Shown one piece after another: positions 34,315 to 44,159 of a DNA stretch of 64,000 bases; the stretch's first letter is position 1, and every line of letters begins with the position of its first letter. Origin of the DNA: Rhizobiales bacterium IMCC20636. Lineage in GTDB: Bacteria; Pseudomonadota; Alphaproteobacteria; Rhizobiales; GCA-2746425. The notes beneath the pieces were generated by a model that did no database searches, was not told the DNA's origin, and worked only from the letters and a program-made list of their open reading frames with translations. Both the position numbers and the translations under genes were made by a program. Where the stretch lies: the NCBI GenBank assembly GCA_016865015.1, contig CP018226.1, positions 248,001 through 312,000 on the forward strand, given 5' to 3'.

Positions 34315-36347
34315 GTGATGAGTTGAAACGAATTGAGGATATTTTCAAGGCGCAACAGGTCGATGCGCCGCGCGATGCCGCACGTGACGCGGCGATTCAG
34401 GCTGCAATGCATGCATTTGATGAAAAAAAATCAGAAGCGCGCCAAGGAAATCCAATCGGGCAACGTCTGACTGAGCAGGGTAACAAAATTTACCGCTCAC
34501 TCAATTGGAGACGCCTGATGAAAACCTTTGAACCGAAATTCGCCTATGCCGCTGCCGGTGGTGTCAGCCTGTTGGTGATGGCCTTTGCCGTGACAAACCT
34601 CAACACCAGCTTTTCACCGCAACTGGAAAGAGCTGCCGAGTTGGCGCCGCAACTGTTTCGCTCACAGGGCGGGACTGCGGCAATCGAGCGGGCAGATGAC
34701 TTGGCTGCAACGCCGCCGCCATCTCAGCCAACGGTTCAGAAACAAATTCCCAATATGGCAGCAGAGCCCAGCTTTGCGCCAACGCCAACCCAGCGCCTGG
34801 ATAACAGGTCTCGCGTAACAGGTGTGGTTGGCGGCCTTTCACATCGGAAACTGAAGATGTCTGAAGCGGACACCTCTGACGGCGCTGCCAGTCCCGGCAG
34901 AATTGCGCCGGAACCGGTGTTCGTGCTTCCCTCTGACGGGGAGTTGTTTCCGGTTGCTGATACAAATCCGGTCAAGCGGGTGACGGAAGATCCTCTGTCC
35001 ACCATTTCGGTGGATGTGGATACGGCTTCCTATGCCTTCATGCGTGCTGCCATCAATGCGGGCTCCCTGCCACCGCAGGCCGGTGTGCGGGTGGAGGAGA
35101 TGATCAATTATTTTGATTATGATTATGCCGGTCCAGCGGATGCGTCGCAGCCATTTTCCACGACATTGTCGATCATGCCAACGCCCTGGAACAGCGGCAC
35201 GAAACTGGTGAGCATTGGTATTCAGGGCTATGAATTGCCAGCTGCCGAGCTGCCCGGTGCCAATCTCGTGTTTCTGATTGATACGTCCGGCTCGATGAAT
35301 GCGCCCAACAAACTGCCCTTGCTGCGGAACTCGTTCAAATTGCTTTTGTCGACATTGAAGCCTGAGGATACGGTGTCCATTGTGACCTATGCAGGCAGTG
35401 CGGGAACCGTACTGGAGCCGACAAAAGTGGCTGACGAACAGAGCATTCTTAAGGCGCTGGATCGTCTTGAGGCCGGTGGATCAACCGCAGGCGAAGCGGG
35501 CATACAACAAGCCTATCAATTGGCAGAAAGCCAAATGATCGAAGGCGGCGTCAACCGGGTCATTCTGGCAACGGATGGTGACTTTAATGTGGGTATTTCC
35601 GACCCGGATCGGTTGAAAGACTTTATTGAACGCAAGCGGGACAATGGTGTCACATTATCGGTTCTGGGCTTTGGCCGGGGCAACTACAATGACGCGCTGA
35701 TGCAGGCTCTGGCGCAGAATGGCAATGGCAATGCATCCTATATCGACACGCTCAGCGAAGCTCGCAAAGTGCTCGTGGAAGAGGCCGGATCAACGCTGTT
35801 CACGATTGCCAATGACGTCAAGCTGCAGGTTGAGTTCAACCCTGCCGTCGTCAGCGAATATCGATTGATCGGTTATGAAACGCGCGTTCTGGCTCGTGAG
35901 GATTTCAACAATGACAAGGTGGATGCTGGCGATATTGGTGCCGGGCATACGGTCACGGCCCTGTATGAAGTGACGCCTGTCGGATCCGACAGCGAATTGA
36001 TGGATGATTTGCGCTACAGCTCGGACGATGCACCTGCTGCTGCCGGTGATGTGAACGAATACGGCTTCCTCAAAATCCGCTACAAGCTGCCGGGTGAAAC
36101 CACAAGCAAGCTGATCTCGACACCGATTACTACGGCGCTGGAAGTTGACAGGATTGAGGACGCATCACAATCCGCCAGATTTGCCGCCTCTGTTGCTGCC
36201 TTCGGTCAACTTTTAAAGGGTGGGCGTTATCTTGGTTCCTATGGCTATGATGATGTGATCGTACTGGCAGGCGGCGCCAAAGGCGATGATGAATTTGGCT
36301 ATCGCAGTGAATTCATTAATCTGGTTCGGCTGGCAAAACAGTTCTGA
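34311..36347 (+). CDS. VWA-domain membrane protein (YfbK type) coupled to the ECF sigma gene
   Basis: 678 residues. The first 75 are cytoplasmic-looking and charged, similar in layout to an anti-sigma domain, followed by one membrane helix at about 77-97. Then a Pro/Gln-rich linker, a vWF_N-type segment (DPLSTISVDVDTASYAFMRAAIN), a von Willebrand A domain with the MIDAS motif DTSGSM starting at Asp324, and a C-terminal DUF3520-like part (GGRYLGSYGYDDVI). The partner of the sigma factor by overlap; an anti-sigma role is inferred, not shown. Confidence 0.88.
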   Translation: MSDELKRIEDIFKAQQVDAPRDAARDAAIQAAMHAFDEKKSEARQGNPIGQRLTEQGNKIYRSLNWRRLMKTFEPKFAYAAAGGVSLLVMAFAVTNLNTSFSPQLERAAELAPQLFRSQGGTAAIERADDLAATPPPSQPTVQKQIPNMAAEPSFAPTPTQRLDNRSRVTGVVGGLSHRKLKMSEADTSDGAASPGRIAPEPVFVLPSDGELFPVADTNPVKRVTEDPLSTISVDVDTASYAFMRAAINAGSLPPQAGVRVEEMINYFDYDYAGPADASQPFSTTLSIMPTPWNSGTKLVSIGIQGYELPAAELPGANLVFLIDTSGSMNAPNKLPLLRNSFKLLLSTLKPEDTVSIVTYAGSAGTVLEPTKVADEQSILKALDRLEAGGSTAGEAGIQQAYQLAESQMIEGGVNRVILATDGDFNVGISDPDRLKDFIERKRDNGVTLSVLGFGRGNYNDALMQALAQNGNGNASYIDTLSEARKVLVEEAGSTLFTIANDVKLQVEFNPAVVSEYRLIGYETRVLAREDFNNDKVDAGDIGAGHTVTALYEVTPVGSDSELMDDLRYSSDDAPAAAGDVNEYGFLKIRYKLPGETTSKLISTPITTALEVDRIEDASQSARFAASVAAFGQLLKGGRYLGSYGYDDVIVLAGGAKGDDEFGYRSEFINLVRLAKQF

Positions 36348-36358
36348 TCTGACATTCT

Positions 36359-36390
36359 CAGCCCGGTTTTGCGGATGCAAGGCCGGGCTG
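36359..36390 (+). terminator. Possible terminator after the VWA gene
   Basis: CAGCCCGG / CCGGGCTG, an 8-base stem with a 16-base loop starting 11 bases after the stop. No T run follows, so efficiency is doubtful. Confidence 0.45.
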
Positions 36391-36653
36391 CAAATGCCTG
36401 CTCTGTCTCCCACACAACGATAACCATACTAGTATACAAGATGCTTGACCGATCCGGGGATTCGTGATTATTTCGCTGTCCATACGCAAAGGGCAGGTGC
36501 ATCGGGGGGCTCCACGTGCAGATTTGGGCAAATGGAAGGCCTTGTGTTGCGTCTTTGTCTGTATCAGGACTTTTTATCTGAGTTGCGAATGCCGGATTTC
36601 ATTTTCAGAGACACGTCAATGTCTCGCTCACTCTACCAGTTTCAGGAGACATC
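36391..36653. other. Region upstream of the SDR gene with a 10-base palindrome
   Basis: No supported gene. ATACTAGTAT at 36426-36435 is a perfect palindrome of the kind bound by GntR or TetR factors, followed by TTGACC and, 17 bases on, TTATTT, a possible promoter. A good ribosome site (AGGAG) precedes the SDR start at 36654. Confidence 0.35.
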
Positions 36654-37403
36654 ATGACCCTAAAAGGCAAGACTGCAATCGTAACCGGCGGTGGTCGGGA
36701 CATTGGACGTGCCTGTGCCCTTCGACTTGCCGAAGAGGGTGCCAAGGTGGCGATAAATTATCATGCCAGCGGCGATGGAGCCGAATCGGCTGTTGACGAA
36801 ATCATAGCTAACGGCGGCGAGGCCTTCTCGCTGAAGGGTGATCTGACAAAAATGGAGGATGCCCAGAAGCTTGCTGATGAAACCCTGTCGCGTTTCGGGC
36901 CGGAAATTCATGCTTTGGTTCATGCAACAGGTGGTCTGGTGGCACGGAAAACCGTTGGTGAAATGCAGGAAGACCTCTGGAATCATGTGATGAGTCTCAA
37001 CGCCACATCCCTGTTCCGGATGATAAAAGTCGTTGAACCGCATATGCCCGACGGCAGTTCAATTGTCTCTTTTGCCTCTCAAGCCGGACGCGATGGTGGC
37101 GGTCCGGGCGCTGTCGCCTATGGCGCTTCCAAGGGTGCCATGATGACCATGACACGCGGCTATGCCAAGGAACTTGGACCGCGTATCCGTGTCAACGCCA
37201 TCTGCCCCGGTATGATTGATACAGACTTTCACAACATCTTCACCAAGGATGAAGTGCGCAAGCATGTGGCAAATATAACCCCGTTGAAGCGGGAAGGCCT
37301 TCCGATTGATACAGCCAATCTGGCGGTCTTTCTGAGTTCAGATCAGGCTGCCTTCATGACCGGTGCCTGTGTCGATATCAATGGCGGAACCCTGTTCTCA
37401 TAA
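36654..37403 (+). CDS. SDR family oxidoreductase (FabG-like)
   Basis: 249 residues. Classical SDR: cofactor motif TGGGRDIGRA near residue 12, the HATGG segment in place of NNAG, and YGASKGA for the YxxxK site; C-terminal FLSSDQAAFMTGACVDINGG. The substrate cannot be read from sequence; FabG-type ketoreductase or a sugar/alcohol dehydrogenase are equally possible. Stands alone. Confidence 0.9.
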   Translation: MTLKGKTAIVTGGGRDIGRACALRLAEEGAKVAINYHASGDGAESAVDEIIANGGEAFSLKGDLTKMEDAQKLADETLSRFGPEIHALVHATGGLVARKTVGEMQEDLWNHVMSLNATSLFRMIKVVEPHMPDGSSIVSFASQAGRDGGGPGAVAYGASKGAMMTMTRGYAKELGPRIRVNAICPGMIDTDFHNIFTKDEVRKHVANITPLKREGLPIDTANLAVFLSSDQAAFMTGACVDINGGTLFS

Positions 37404-37768
37404 GGTTTAGAGTCTCTAGATTCGGGGCAGCATCTTGATGGGTTCCTGCCTGTTCGGGAGAGTGCTGCCTCGCTGTTCTGTTCTGCTCTGCCGATTATCA
37501 GACGTTGTTGTTGCTAATCGGCAATTGTTCAAATCGTGTGGATCAATGAATCCGGCACGGATGAACTCTCATGAAGAGTCCGGCAAAACATCTCTCCATC
37601 GAGATTGCGACGCATGTGATCGCTGTTGAAACAGCGAATTCTGCGCCACCGGCCTTTCACATGCCATTTGCTACGCCTATTTAACTATTAGGCCCAGTTG
37701 CTGTTTTCGGGTAGGTTTTCCAGGAGCGTTCACATTGGCCGGGAATCTGGCCAGTACAGGAGCATCTT
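37404..37768. other. Gene-free, hairpin-rich region before fnrN
   Basis: 365 bases without a supported coding frame. Several short inverted repeats are visible: CCGATTA/TAATCGG (around 37490-37520), ACTCT/AGAGT (around 37563-37577) and CGCTGTT/AACAGCG (around 37621-37636). This may be a structured leader of fnrN or a small RNA, or nothing. No complete FNR box is found here; only a half site (GGATCAA near 37540). Confidence 0.3.
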
Positions 37769-38506
37769 GTGTCGGACACGCCTCGTAGGGATATTCACAA
37801 TTCGGACCTGCCTATTGCCTGTCGCGCCTGCGAAGCGCGTCATAAGGGAATCTGCGGGGCACTGAAGCCAGACCAGTTGTTGCATCTGGCGAAGCACACC
37901 AACAGAACCAATCATACGCCTGACACGGAATTGCTGGCCTCCGGCGAAGATTCGCACCATTATTCCAATGTTATCAAGGGCGTTGTGAAACTGACCAAAT
38001 TGATGGCTGATGGACGTCAGCAGATTGTTGGTCTGCAGTTTTCGCCGGACTTTCTGGGGCGGCCCTTTCGCAAACAGAATGATTCCTATGCCGAGGCGGC
38101 CAACACTGTTCAATTGTGTTCATTCCCGCGCAACGTGCTGGATGACATGGTCAAGCAATTTCCGGATCTCGAACACCGGTTGCATGAGCAGGCGCTGAAA
38201 CAACTGGATGAAGCGCGCGATCTGATGCTGACATTGGGTCGCAAGACCGCCAATGAAAAAGTCGCAACCTTCCTGCATATGATTGCCATTCACAATGACC
38301 CTGAGCTCGAGCATGATAGCCAGCAAATCGAGTTTGAGCTTCCTCTGAAACGCGCAGATATTGCAGATTTTTTAGGCCTGACAATTGAAACTGTGAGCCG
38401 GCAAATGACAAAGTTGCGGAAAGCCGGGATCATCGATATCCGCAACAACCGGACAATTCTGGTGCCGGACCTTGAAGCGCTTGAGGACGCCTGCGAATCT
38501 CTTTGA
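37769..38506 (+). CDS. fnrN: Crp/Fnr family oxygen-sensing regulator (FnrN/FnrL type)
   Basis: 245 residues. Cys18, Cys21 and Cys29 (ACRACEARHKGIC) plus Cys117 are the set expected to bind an oxygen-labile [4Fe-4S] cluster. A cyclic-nucleotide-binding-like fold follows, and the helix-turn-helix ADIADFLGLTIETVSRQ has the E-x2-SR recognition residues that read TTGAT. A GTG start with AGGAG 8 bases upstream. It lies beside hemN and the cco genes, whose promoters carry perfect FNR boxes, so it is most likely their activator under low oxygen. Confidence 0.93.
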   Translation: MSDTPRRDIHNSDLPIACRACEARHKGICGALKPDQLLHLAKHTNRTNHTPDTELLASGEDSHHYSNVIKGVVKLTKLMADGRQQIVGLQFSPDFLGRPFRKQNDSYAEAANTVQLCSFPRNVLDDMVKQFPDLEHRLHEQALKQLDEARDLMLTLGRKTANEKVATFLHMIAIHNDPELEHDSQQIEFELPLKRADIADFLGLTIETVSRQMTKLRKAGIIDIRNNRTILVPDLEALEDACESL

Positions 38507-38511
38507 AAGTG

Positions 38512-39912
38512 TCAGACCGCTTTTGAATATTGTGCGGTTTCCCGCTGGTAATAGGCATCAAAACCGGAGGCGACAATGCGCGTAAATGCTCTGGCTTCCG
38601 GTGGTATGATGAGCGCATCTTGTGAAAATCTGCAAAGACCAAACTGATCCTGCGCTGCCATTTGAATGGCCTCGCGTCTGTAAATCTGGAGGTTCTTGCT
38701 GTCGATCTGTCCGCTGAAATGCTGTTCCAGCGTGGCGAAGCAGATTCGAAAGTCGCACATCAACCGTTCGATGAGATGCGCCCGTATCTTGTCGTCGATG
38801 CTGAGCTTCACGCCTTTGGCGGTTGGTAGCTGATCATTGGCAACGCATTCCTGATACTGGCCTGTTGCAACCTGATTTTGAACATAACCACCATCGAAGC
38901 GACCAATGGATGATGCGCCAAGTCCAAACAGGGTTTTGCAATTGTCCGTTGTGTAGCCCTGGAAATTGCGGTGCAGCTTTCCGTTTTGTGCGGCGATGGA
39001 CAGCGCATCATGGGGTTTGGCAAAATGATCGATGCCAATGGCTTGATATCCTGCATTCTGAAGAAAATGTGCGGCCATATCGGCCTGTTCAAACCGCATC
39101 ATGGTGTCCGGAAGGTCAGCTTCGTTGATCAGTCTTTGATGCTTCTTGAACCAGGGAATATGCGCGTAGCCAAACAGCGCCATGCGGTCCGCCTGAAGGG
39201 CAACACATTGTGCCAATGTGTCACGCAGCCGATCTGTCGATTGCAGCGGAAGGCCGTAAAGCGCATCTACATTGATCGACTGGATGCCGATTTTCCGCAA
39301 GCGCTGCACAACCTGTTGGGTCTGTTCAAAACTTTGCGGTCGGTTGATGGCCTTTTGCACCTCCGGGTGAAAATCCTGTACGCCAATGCTGGCCCGCGTT
39401 ACGCCAAGTGCCAATAGTCCATCATAGAGTTCGGTATTGGCATCTGACGGGTCGATTTCAATGCTGATTTCTGTGTCCGGTTCAAACTGAAAAGTGTCTG
39501 CCAGAGCTGCCCGCAAATCAGCCATATCCTGCTGTTTCAACAGACTTGGTGACCCGCCACCCAGGTGCAGGCTCTTCAGCCGGGGCGGACATGGCAACCG
39601 GTCGGATAAAAGCCGAATTTCCTGGTGCAATGAAGCTAGATATTTCCTGATTGGAGCATATTTCAGCGTGTGTCGTGTGTGACATCCGCAGAACCAGCAC
39701 AACCGGTCGCAAAATGGGATGTGGATATAGACCGAAACCGGCTCATCAGCCGACAGGTCACGCAGCATCTGATCCATCAGGGCAGGTCCGGCCCCGGCTT
39801 GGAATTGCGGTGCTGTGGGGTAGCTGGTGTAACGTGGAACGGAAGCCCTGTGAGCCGCGAGCACGGATTTAAAATCAATGATCGGGGGCGGCGGCATGGA
39901 GATCTGGTTCAT
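38512..39912 (-). CDS. hemN: Oxygen-independent coproporphyrinogen III oxidase
   Basis: 466 residues. Radical SAM enzyme that converts coproporphyrinogen III to protoporphyrinogen IX without oxygen. The cluster motif C68-x3-C72-x2-C75-x-C77 (HIPFCDRLCWFCGCH) and LGGGSPSLL SAM-binding region are intact, with the HemN C-terminal domain. Its ATG overlaps the hemerythrin stop (ATGA), so the two are co-translated. It supplies haem for the cbb3 oxidase in low oxygen; its promoter probably includes the FNR box at 40495. Confidence 0.95.
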   Translation of the reverse strand: MNQISMPPPPIIDFKSVLAAHRASVPRYTSYPTAPQFQAGAGPALMDQMLRDLSADEPVSVYIHIPFCDRLCWFCGCHTRHTLKYAPIRKYLASLHQEIRLLSDRLPCPPRLKSLHLGGGSPSLLKQQDMADLRAALADTFQFEPDTEISIEIDPSDANTELYDGLLALGVTRASIGVQDFHPEVQKAINRPQSFEQTQQVVQRLRKIGIQSINVDALYGLPLQSTDRLRDTLAQCVALQADRMALFGYAHIPWFKKHQRLINEADLPDTMMRFEQADMAAHFLQNAGYQAIGIDHFAKPHDALSIAAQNGKLHRNFQGYTTDNCKTLFGLGASSIGRFDGGYVQNQVATGQYQECVANDQLPTAKGVKLSIDDKIRAHLIERLMCDFRICFATLEQHFSGQIDSKNLQIYRREAIQMAAQDQFGLCRFSQDALIIPPEARAFTRIVASGFDAYYQRETAQYSKAV

Positions 39913-40433
39913 TTGGGATCATGATCCATAGCCAGAAGGGGCAGTAAATGCTCCTGCTCAAATGCGATGTGTCGGCGCATGCCTTCAAAGAATCCACGCA
40001 GCATGTAAGAAATCTTGTCAATATTGGCGAGCTGGTCTGCGGCCAGTTCCTCCAGCGCATCGACGATTTCAGTGCTATAGCTTTCATCTTCACAATGCTC
40101 AGCATGAAGCCTGGCAAGAACCGGTTTCAGCTCTTTCTGCCTGGTTTTGTCCTCCAGCAACAAGGGGAACAGATATTGTTCTTCAAATGTATGAGCGGCC
40201 TCGACGATTGGCTGAATGTTCTGGGCCGCCAGAAGGCAATTGTTGCGGCTGATATTGTTTGGGAGCGAGTCAGCAATGTCTTCCAACAGGGCGCACAGGC
40301 TCAACTGGCTCTTGAAATTTCGATCCAGCTTCGTGCGTATCTCTGTTTGGGATATGTTTAGGCGCACTTTATCACCTGTCCTGAACACACTGGTGTTTGC
40401 ACCGTCTTTATTTTCATCAACGGTTCGCGGCAT
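39909..40433 (-). CDS. Hemerythrin-domain protein upstream of hemN
   Basis: 174 residues, all-helical. Candidate di-iron ligands: AAHTFEEQYLFPLL near 80, RLHAEHCEDES near 108 and RRHIAFEQEHLLPLL near 155, matching the H-x3-E and H-x4-H spacing of hemerythrins. First gene of the leftward pair with hemN; its start lies 62 bases from the FNR box. An oxygen, NO or iron-related role in microaerobic growth is inferred. Confidence 0.88.
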   Translation of the reverse strand: MPRTVDENKDGANTSVFRTGDKVRLNISQTEIRTKLDRNFKSQLSLCALLEDIADSLPNNISRNNCLLAAQNIQPIVEAAHTFEEQYLFPLLLEDKTRQKELKPVLARLHAEHCEDESYSTEIVDALEELAADQLANIDKISYMLRGFFEGMRRHIAFEQEHLLPLLAMDHDPK

Positions 40434-40494
40434 ACCGCTGCTCCACAGCTTAATTCAACTGGGGGCAGACTGTCGTGAGAAGGGCGTGGTCACC

Positions 40495-40508
40495 TTGATC
40501 CAGATCAA
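40495..40508. promoter_or_regulatory. FNR box between hemerythrin/hemN and ccoN
   Basis: TTGATCCAGATCAA is a perfect TTGAT-N4-ATCAA palindrome, 101 bases before ccoN and 62 bases before the hemerythrin gene. It may serve both directions. Confidence 0.92.
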
Positions 40509-40608
40509 TGCGTCAAATTGCTTGGACCTCTAGCAAATTTAAACTTCAGGAATTGTGTAGAATCTCATATGCATAGCTGAAGCTTGAATTTGTCAGGGGT
40601 AAAAAATC

Positions 40609-42255
40609 ATGCGACATGCAACAGCCGCCATAGTGTGCGGATTGGCAACGCTTATGGCGTTCATAGCGGTCGGGTTTGGCCAGGATGATCAGTTCAGATC
40701 CCATATGTGGGTTTTGGTGCTGGTCATGGGGCTGGCCACCATCGTGCTCATGCGGCGGGTGCAATTTGCACCAGCAGGCCAGAGATTTGCGAAAGTGGAG
40801 GTCGATCAGAACGCCTATATGGATGACGTCATCCGCTATGGGGTGATCGCAACCACTATTTGGGGGGTTGTTGGATTTCTGGTTGGTGTCATCGCGGCTT
40901 CGCAACTGGCGTGGCCGGTTCTGAATGTTGAACCCTGGTTCAATTTTGGCCGGTTGCGGCCCGTGCACACATCAGCTGTTATTTTCGCCTTTGGTGGCAA
41001 TGCCCTGATTTGTACCGCGTTCTATGTGGTGCAACGCACCTGTCGCGCGCGACTGTGGGGCGGAAATCTGGCCTGGTTCGTATTCTGGGGCTATCAGCTT
41101 TTCATCGTCATGGCGGCGACAGGCTATGTTCTGGGCATCACCCAGTCGCGGGAATATGCCGAGCCTGAGTGGTATGTGGATTTGTGGCTGACACTTGTCT
41201 GGGTCGCGTTCCTGGCGGTGTTCCTTGGTACGCTCATCAAGCGCAAGGAGCCGCATATTTATGTGGCAAACTGGTTCTTCCTGTCCTTCATTGTCACGGT
41301 GGCGATGCTGCATCTTGTCAATGGTCTGTCCATGCCTGCATCCTTGTTGGGTTCCAAAAGCTATTCTGCTTTCTCTGGCGTTCAGGATGCGCTGACACAG
41401 TGGTGGTACGGCCATAATGCCGTGGGCTTTTTCCTGACTGCCGGCTTCCTGGGCATGATGTATTACTTCGTTCCCAAGCAGGCAAATCGCCCGGTTTACT
41501 CCTACCGCTTGTCGATCATCCATTTCTGGGGTCTGATCTTCCTCTATATCTGGGCCGGACCTCACCATCTGCACTACACGGCCTTGCCCGATTGGGCACA
41601 GACACTGGGTATGGTGTTCTCAATCATGCTGTGGATGCCCTCTTGGGGTGGCATGATCAATGGCCTGATGACGTTGTCTGGCGCCTGGGACAAGGTTCGG
41701 ACCGATCCGATCCTGCGGATGATGGTGATTTCACTGGCGTTCTACGGCATGTCGACCTTTGAAGGTCCGATGATGTCCATCAAATCTGTCAATTCCCTGT
41801 CTCACTATACTGACTGGACCATTGGTCACGTGCATTCTGGTGCGCTGGGCTGGAACGGCATGATCACCTTTGGTGCGCTGTATTTCCTTGTGCCAAAATT
41901 GTGGAACCGGACACGGTTGTATTCCATGCGCATGGTCAACTGGCATTTCTGGCTCGCGACGCTGGGCATTGTTGTCTACGCGGCGGTGATGTGGGTGTCC
42001 GGGATTACGCAGGGCCTGATGTGGCGCGAATATGATTCACAGGGTTATCTGGTCTACTCCTTTGCGGAGAGTATTGCGGCCATGCATCCCTATTATGTGA
42101 TGCGCGTGTTTGGCGGCCTGTTGTATCTGAGTGGTGGTCTGATCATGGCCTACAATCTCTACATGACTGTTTGTGGCAAATTGCGGGACGAGGTGCCTAT
42201 GGGCGACAGTTCCCCCGTGTCCGGTGAACTCAAAGCAGCCGGCCCGGCGGAGTAG
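40609..42255 (+). CDS. ccoN: Cytochrome cbb3 oxidase subunit I
   Basis: 548 residues, twelve or more membrane helices. The haem-copper core of the C-type oxidase: [17 protein letters not shown] (low-spin haem b ligand), [16 protein letters not shown] (CuB ligand and tyrosine region), [15 protein letters not shown] (the His pair at CuB) and [14 protein letters not shown] (haem ligands). It reduces oxygen with high affinity and pumps protons. First gene of ccoNOQP behind an FNR box. Confidence 0.98.
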   Translation: MRHATAAIVCGLATLMAFIAVGFGQDDQFRSHMWVLVLVMGLATIVLMRRVQFAPAGQRFAKVEVDQNAYMDDVIRYGVIATTIWGVVGFLVGVIAASQLAWPVLNVEPWFNFGRLRPVHTSAVIFAFGGNALICTAFYVVQRTCRARLWGGNLAWFVFWGYQLFIVMAATGYVLGITQSREYAEPEWYVDLWLTLVWVAFLAVFLGTLIKRKEPHIYVANWFFLSFIVTVAMLHLVNGLSMPASLLGSKSYSAFSGVQDALTQWWYGHNAVGFFLTAGFLGMMYYFVPKQANRPVYSYRLSIIHFWGLIFLYIWAGPHHLHYTALPDWAQTLGMVFSIMLWMPSWGGMINGLMTLSGAWDKVRTDPILRMMVISLAFYGMSTFEGPMMSIKSVNSLSHYTDWTIGHVHSGALGWNGMITFGALYFLVPKLWNRTRLYSMRMVNWHFWLATLGIVVYAAVMWVSGITQGLMWREYDSQGYLVYSFAESIAAMHPYYVMRVFGGLLYLSGGLIMAYNLYMTVCGKLRDEVPMGDSSPVSGELKAAGPAE

Positions 42256-42266
42256 GAGATAGAACG

Positions 42267-42998
42267 ATGTCATTTTTAAGCAAACACAAAGTCCTTGAGA
42301 GGAATGCATCTCTGCTGCTGGCCGGATCACTTCTGGTGGTTACCATTGGCGGTATCGTTGAGATCGTACCCTTGTTCTATCTGGAAAATACCATTGAAAA
42401 GGTGGATGGCATGCGGCCATACACCCCGTTGGAACTGGCTGGTCGCAACATCTATGTGCGCGAAGGCTGCTATCTCTGCCACAGTCAGATGATCCGCCCG
42501 TTCCGTGATGAGGTGGAGCGTTACGGCCACTTCTCGCTGGCTGCTGAGTCGATGTATGATCACCCCTTCCAATGGGGCTCCAAGCGTACCGGACCTGATC
42601 TGGCGCGTGTGGGTGGCCGCTATTCCAATGAGTGGCATGTGCAGCATCTGGAGAACCCGCAATCGGTTGTTCCAGAATCCATCATGCCATCCTATTCCTT
42701 CCTGAAGGAAACCCGGCTGAACTTTGAAAAACCGGAAACGCATCTTGTCGCCAACCGTCGGGTCGGTGTGCCCTATAGCGATGAGATGATCGAAAATGCG
42801 TCTTTTGATCTGGCAGATCAGGCTAATCCCGAGGCGGATACGGACGGATTGATGGAGCGTTATCCAAAAGCGGTTCTGGGTGATTTTGATGGAGATCCTG
42901 ACCGGTTGAGCGAGATGGATGCCTTGGTGGCCTATCTGCAAATGCTTGGAACGCTGGTGGATTTTTCGGCCTATGAGCCGGAAAAATACGAGCGATAG
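42267..42998 (+). CDS. ccoO: Cytochrome cbb3 oxidase monohaem subunit II
   Basis: 243 residues. An N-terminal membrane anchor (about 14-36) and one c-type haem site in [36 protein letters not shown] and the methionine-containing MPSY loop are typical. It passes electrons from CcoP to CcoN. Starts 11 bases after ccoN. Confidence 0.97.
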   Translation: MSFLSKHKVLERNASLLLAGSLLVVTIGGIVEIVPLFYLENTIEKVDGMRPYTPLELAGRNIYVREGCYLCHSQMIRPFRDEVERYGHFSLAAESMYDHPFQWGSKRTGPDLARVGGRYSNEWHVQHLENPQSVVPESIMPSYSFLKETRLNFEKPETHLVANRRVGVPYSDEMIENASFDLADQANPEADTDGLMERYPKAVLGDFDGDPDRLSEMDALVAYLQMLGTLVDFSAYEPEKYER

Positions 42999-43007
42999 GA
43001 GCGGATG

Positions 43008-43163
43008 ATGGAATTGACATATCAGTCTTTGAGGACATTCGCCGACAGTTGGGGATTGCTCTACATGTTTGTGATTTTCGTGATCGCAGTTTTGTGGACC
43101 TTCAGACCTGGCTCCAAGAAACACAGTGAAGATGCGGCCCGCATCCCTTTCAAAGAGGACTAG
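43008..43163 (+). CDS. ccoQ: Cytochrome cbb3 oxidase small subunit CcoQ
   Basis: 51 residues: MELTYQSLRTFADSWG, a single membrane helix LLYMFVIFVIAVLWTF, then a basic/acidic tail RPGSKKHSEDAARIPFKED. AGGAG at 42997-43001; the ATG at 43008 is better spaced than the ATG directly before it at 43005. CcoQ stabilises the oxidase complex. Position between ccoO and ccoP confirms the call. Confidence 0.93.
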   Translation: MELTYQSLRTFADSWGLLYMFVIFVIAVLWTFRPGSKKHSEDAARIPFKED

Positions 43164-43167
43164 AATC

Positions 43168-44040
43168 ATGGCCGATAAAAAAGATATTGATGAGTTCTCC
43201 GGCATTGAGACAACTGGTCATGACTGGGATGGCATCAAAGAGCTGAACAACCCATTGCCGCGCTGGTGGCTGTGGACCTTTTACGCCTGCATTGTGTTTG
43301 CTCTTGGCTACTCGATTGCCTATCCGGCGTGGCCTGGTATCACGGGTGCGACGAAGGGCCTGCTGGGCTGGTCAAGCCGGGCCAATGTCAGTGCTGACTT
43401 GGCCTCTGTTGAAGCGTCTCGGGCGGTTCTTGGGGAGAAAATTCTGGCTATGGATCTGGCTGATATCGAGGCAGATCCGGACTTGCTGCAATTTGCCGTT
43501 GCTGGGGGCGCGTCGGCATTCAAGGTGAATTGCTCACAATGCCACGGGGCGGGAGCTGCCGGTGGTGGCGGATACCCCAATTTGCTGGATGATGACTGGA
43601 TCTGGGGCGGTGATCTGGAGCAGATTTACCTGACTCTGCAACATGGCATTCGCTATGATGCCGATGAAGATACCAGGCTTTCGGATATGCCGGCCTTCGG
43701 CGCTGATGAAATACTGGAACGGAGCGATATTCTGGATGTCGCCTGGTATGTCCGGCAGATTTCCGGTCAGGAACATGATGCGGAAGCTGCCCTGCGTGGT
43801 CAGACGGTGTTTGAGGACAATTGCACTGCCTGCCATGGCGACACTGGTGCCGGCGAGCCAGACCTTGGCGCACCCAATATCAGTGATGCGATCTGGCTGT
43901 ATGGTGGCTCATATGACGAAATCGTTACCCAGATCAGCAAGCCGCAACAAGGTGTGATGCCGGGTTGGGCGGATCGTTTGAGCGGTGCAACAACAAAACA
44001 ATTGGCTATTTACGTCCACAGCCTTGGTGGCGGTGAGTAG
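43168..44040 (+). CDS. ccoP: Cytochrome cbb3 oxidase dihaem subunit III
   Basis: 290 residues. N-terminal CcoP segment (GHDWDGIKELNNPLPRWWLWTFYACIVFALGYSIAYPAWP) includes the anchor helix, followed by two c-type haem domains with CSQCH near residue 125 and CTACH near 222. The distal methionines are in LSDMPAFG and GVMPGW. It receives electrons from cytochrome c. The ribosome site overlaps the ccoQ stop. Confidence 0.97.
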   Translation: MADKKDIDEFSGIETTGHDWDGIKELNNPLPRWWLWTFYACIVFALGYSIAYPAWPGITGATKGLLGWSSRANVSADLASVEASRAVLGEKILAMDLADIEADPDLLQFAVAGGASAFKVNCSQCHGAGAAGGGGYPNLLDDDWIWGGDLEQIYLTLQHGIRYDADEDTRLSDMPAFGADEILERSDILDVAWYVRQISGQEHDAEAALRGQTVFEDNCTACHGDTGAGEPDLGAPNISDAIWLYGGSYDEIVTQISKPQQGVMPGWADRLSGATTKQLAIYVHSLGGGE

Positions 44041-44065
44041 GGGCCTTATATCCAGTCTGCCAAAA

Positions 44066-44096
44066 GCGTATCCCGTGGCCATTCCGCGGGATACGC
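44066..44096 (+). terminator. Stem-loop terminator after ccoNOQP
   Basis: GCGTATCCCG / CGGGATACGC, a perfect 10-base stem with an 11-base loop, 26 bases after the ccoP stop, followed by a modest T-rich stretch. It separates ccoNOQP from ccoGHIS, which has its own FNR box. Confidence 0.72.
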
Positions 44097-44159
44097 AGCG
44101 CGTTTCAGTCTTGCTTTGTGGATATCAAATGTTTCCATCTCAGCGAGGAGGGCTATAGC

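Noticed and set aside
37531-37545. FNR box in front of fnrN
   Set aside because: Only one half site (ATCAA) is present; the other arm has too many mismatches.
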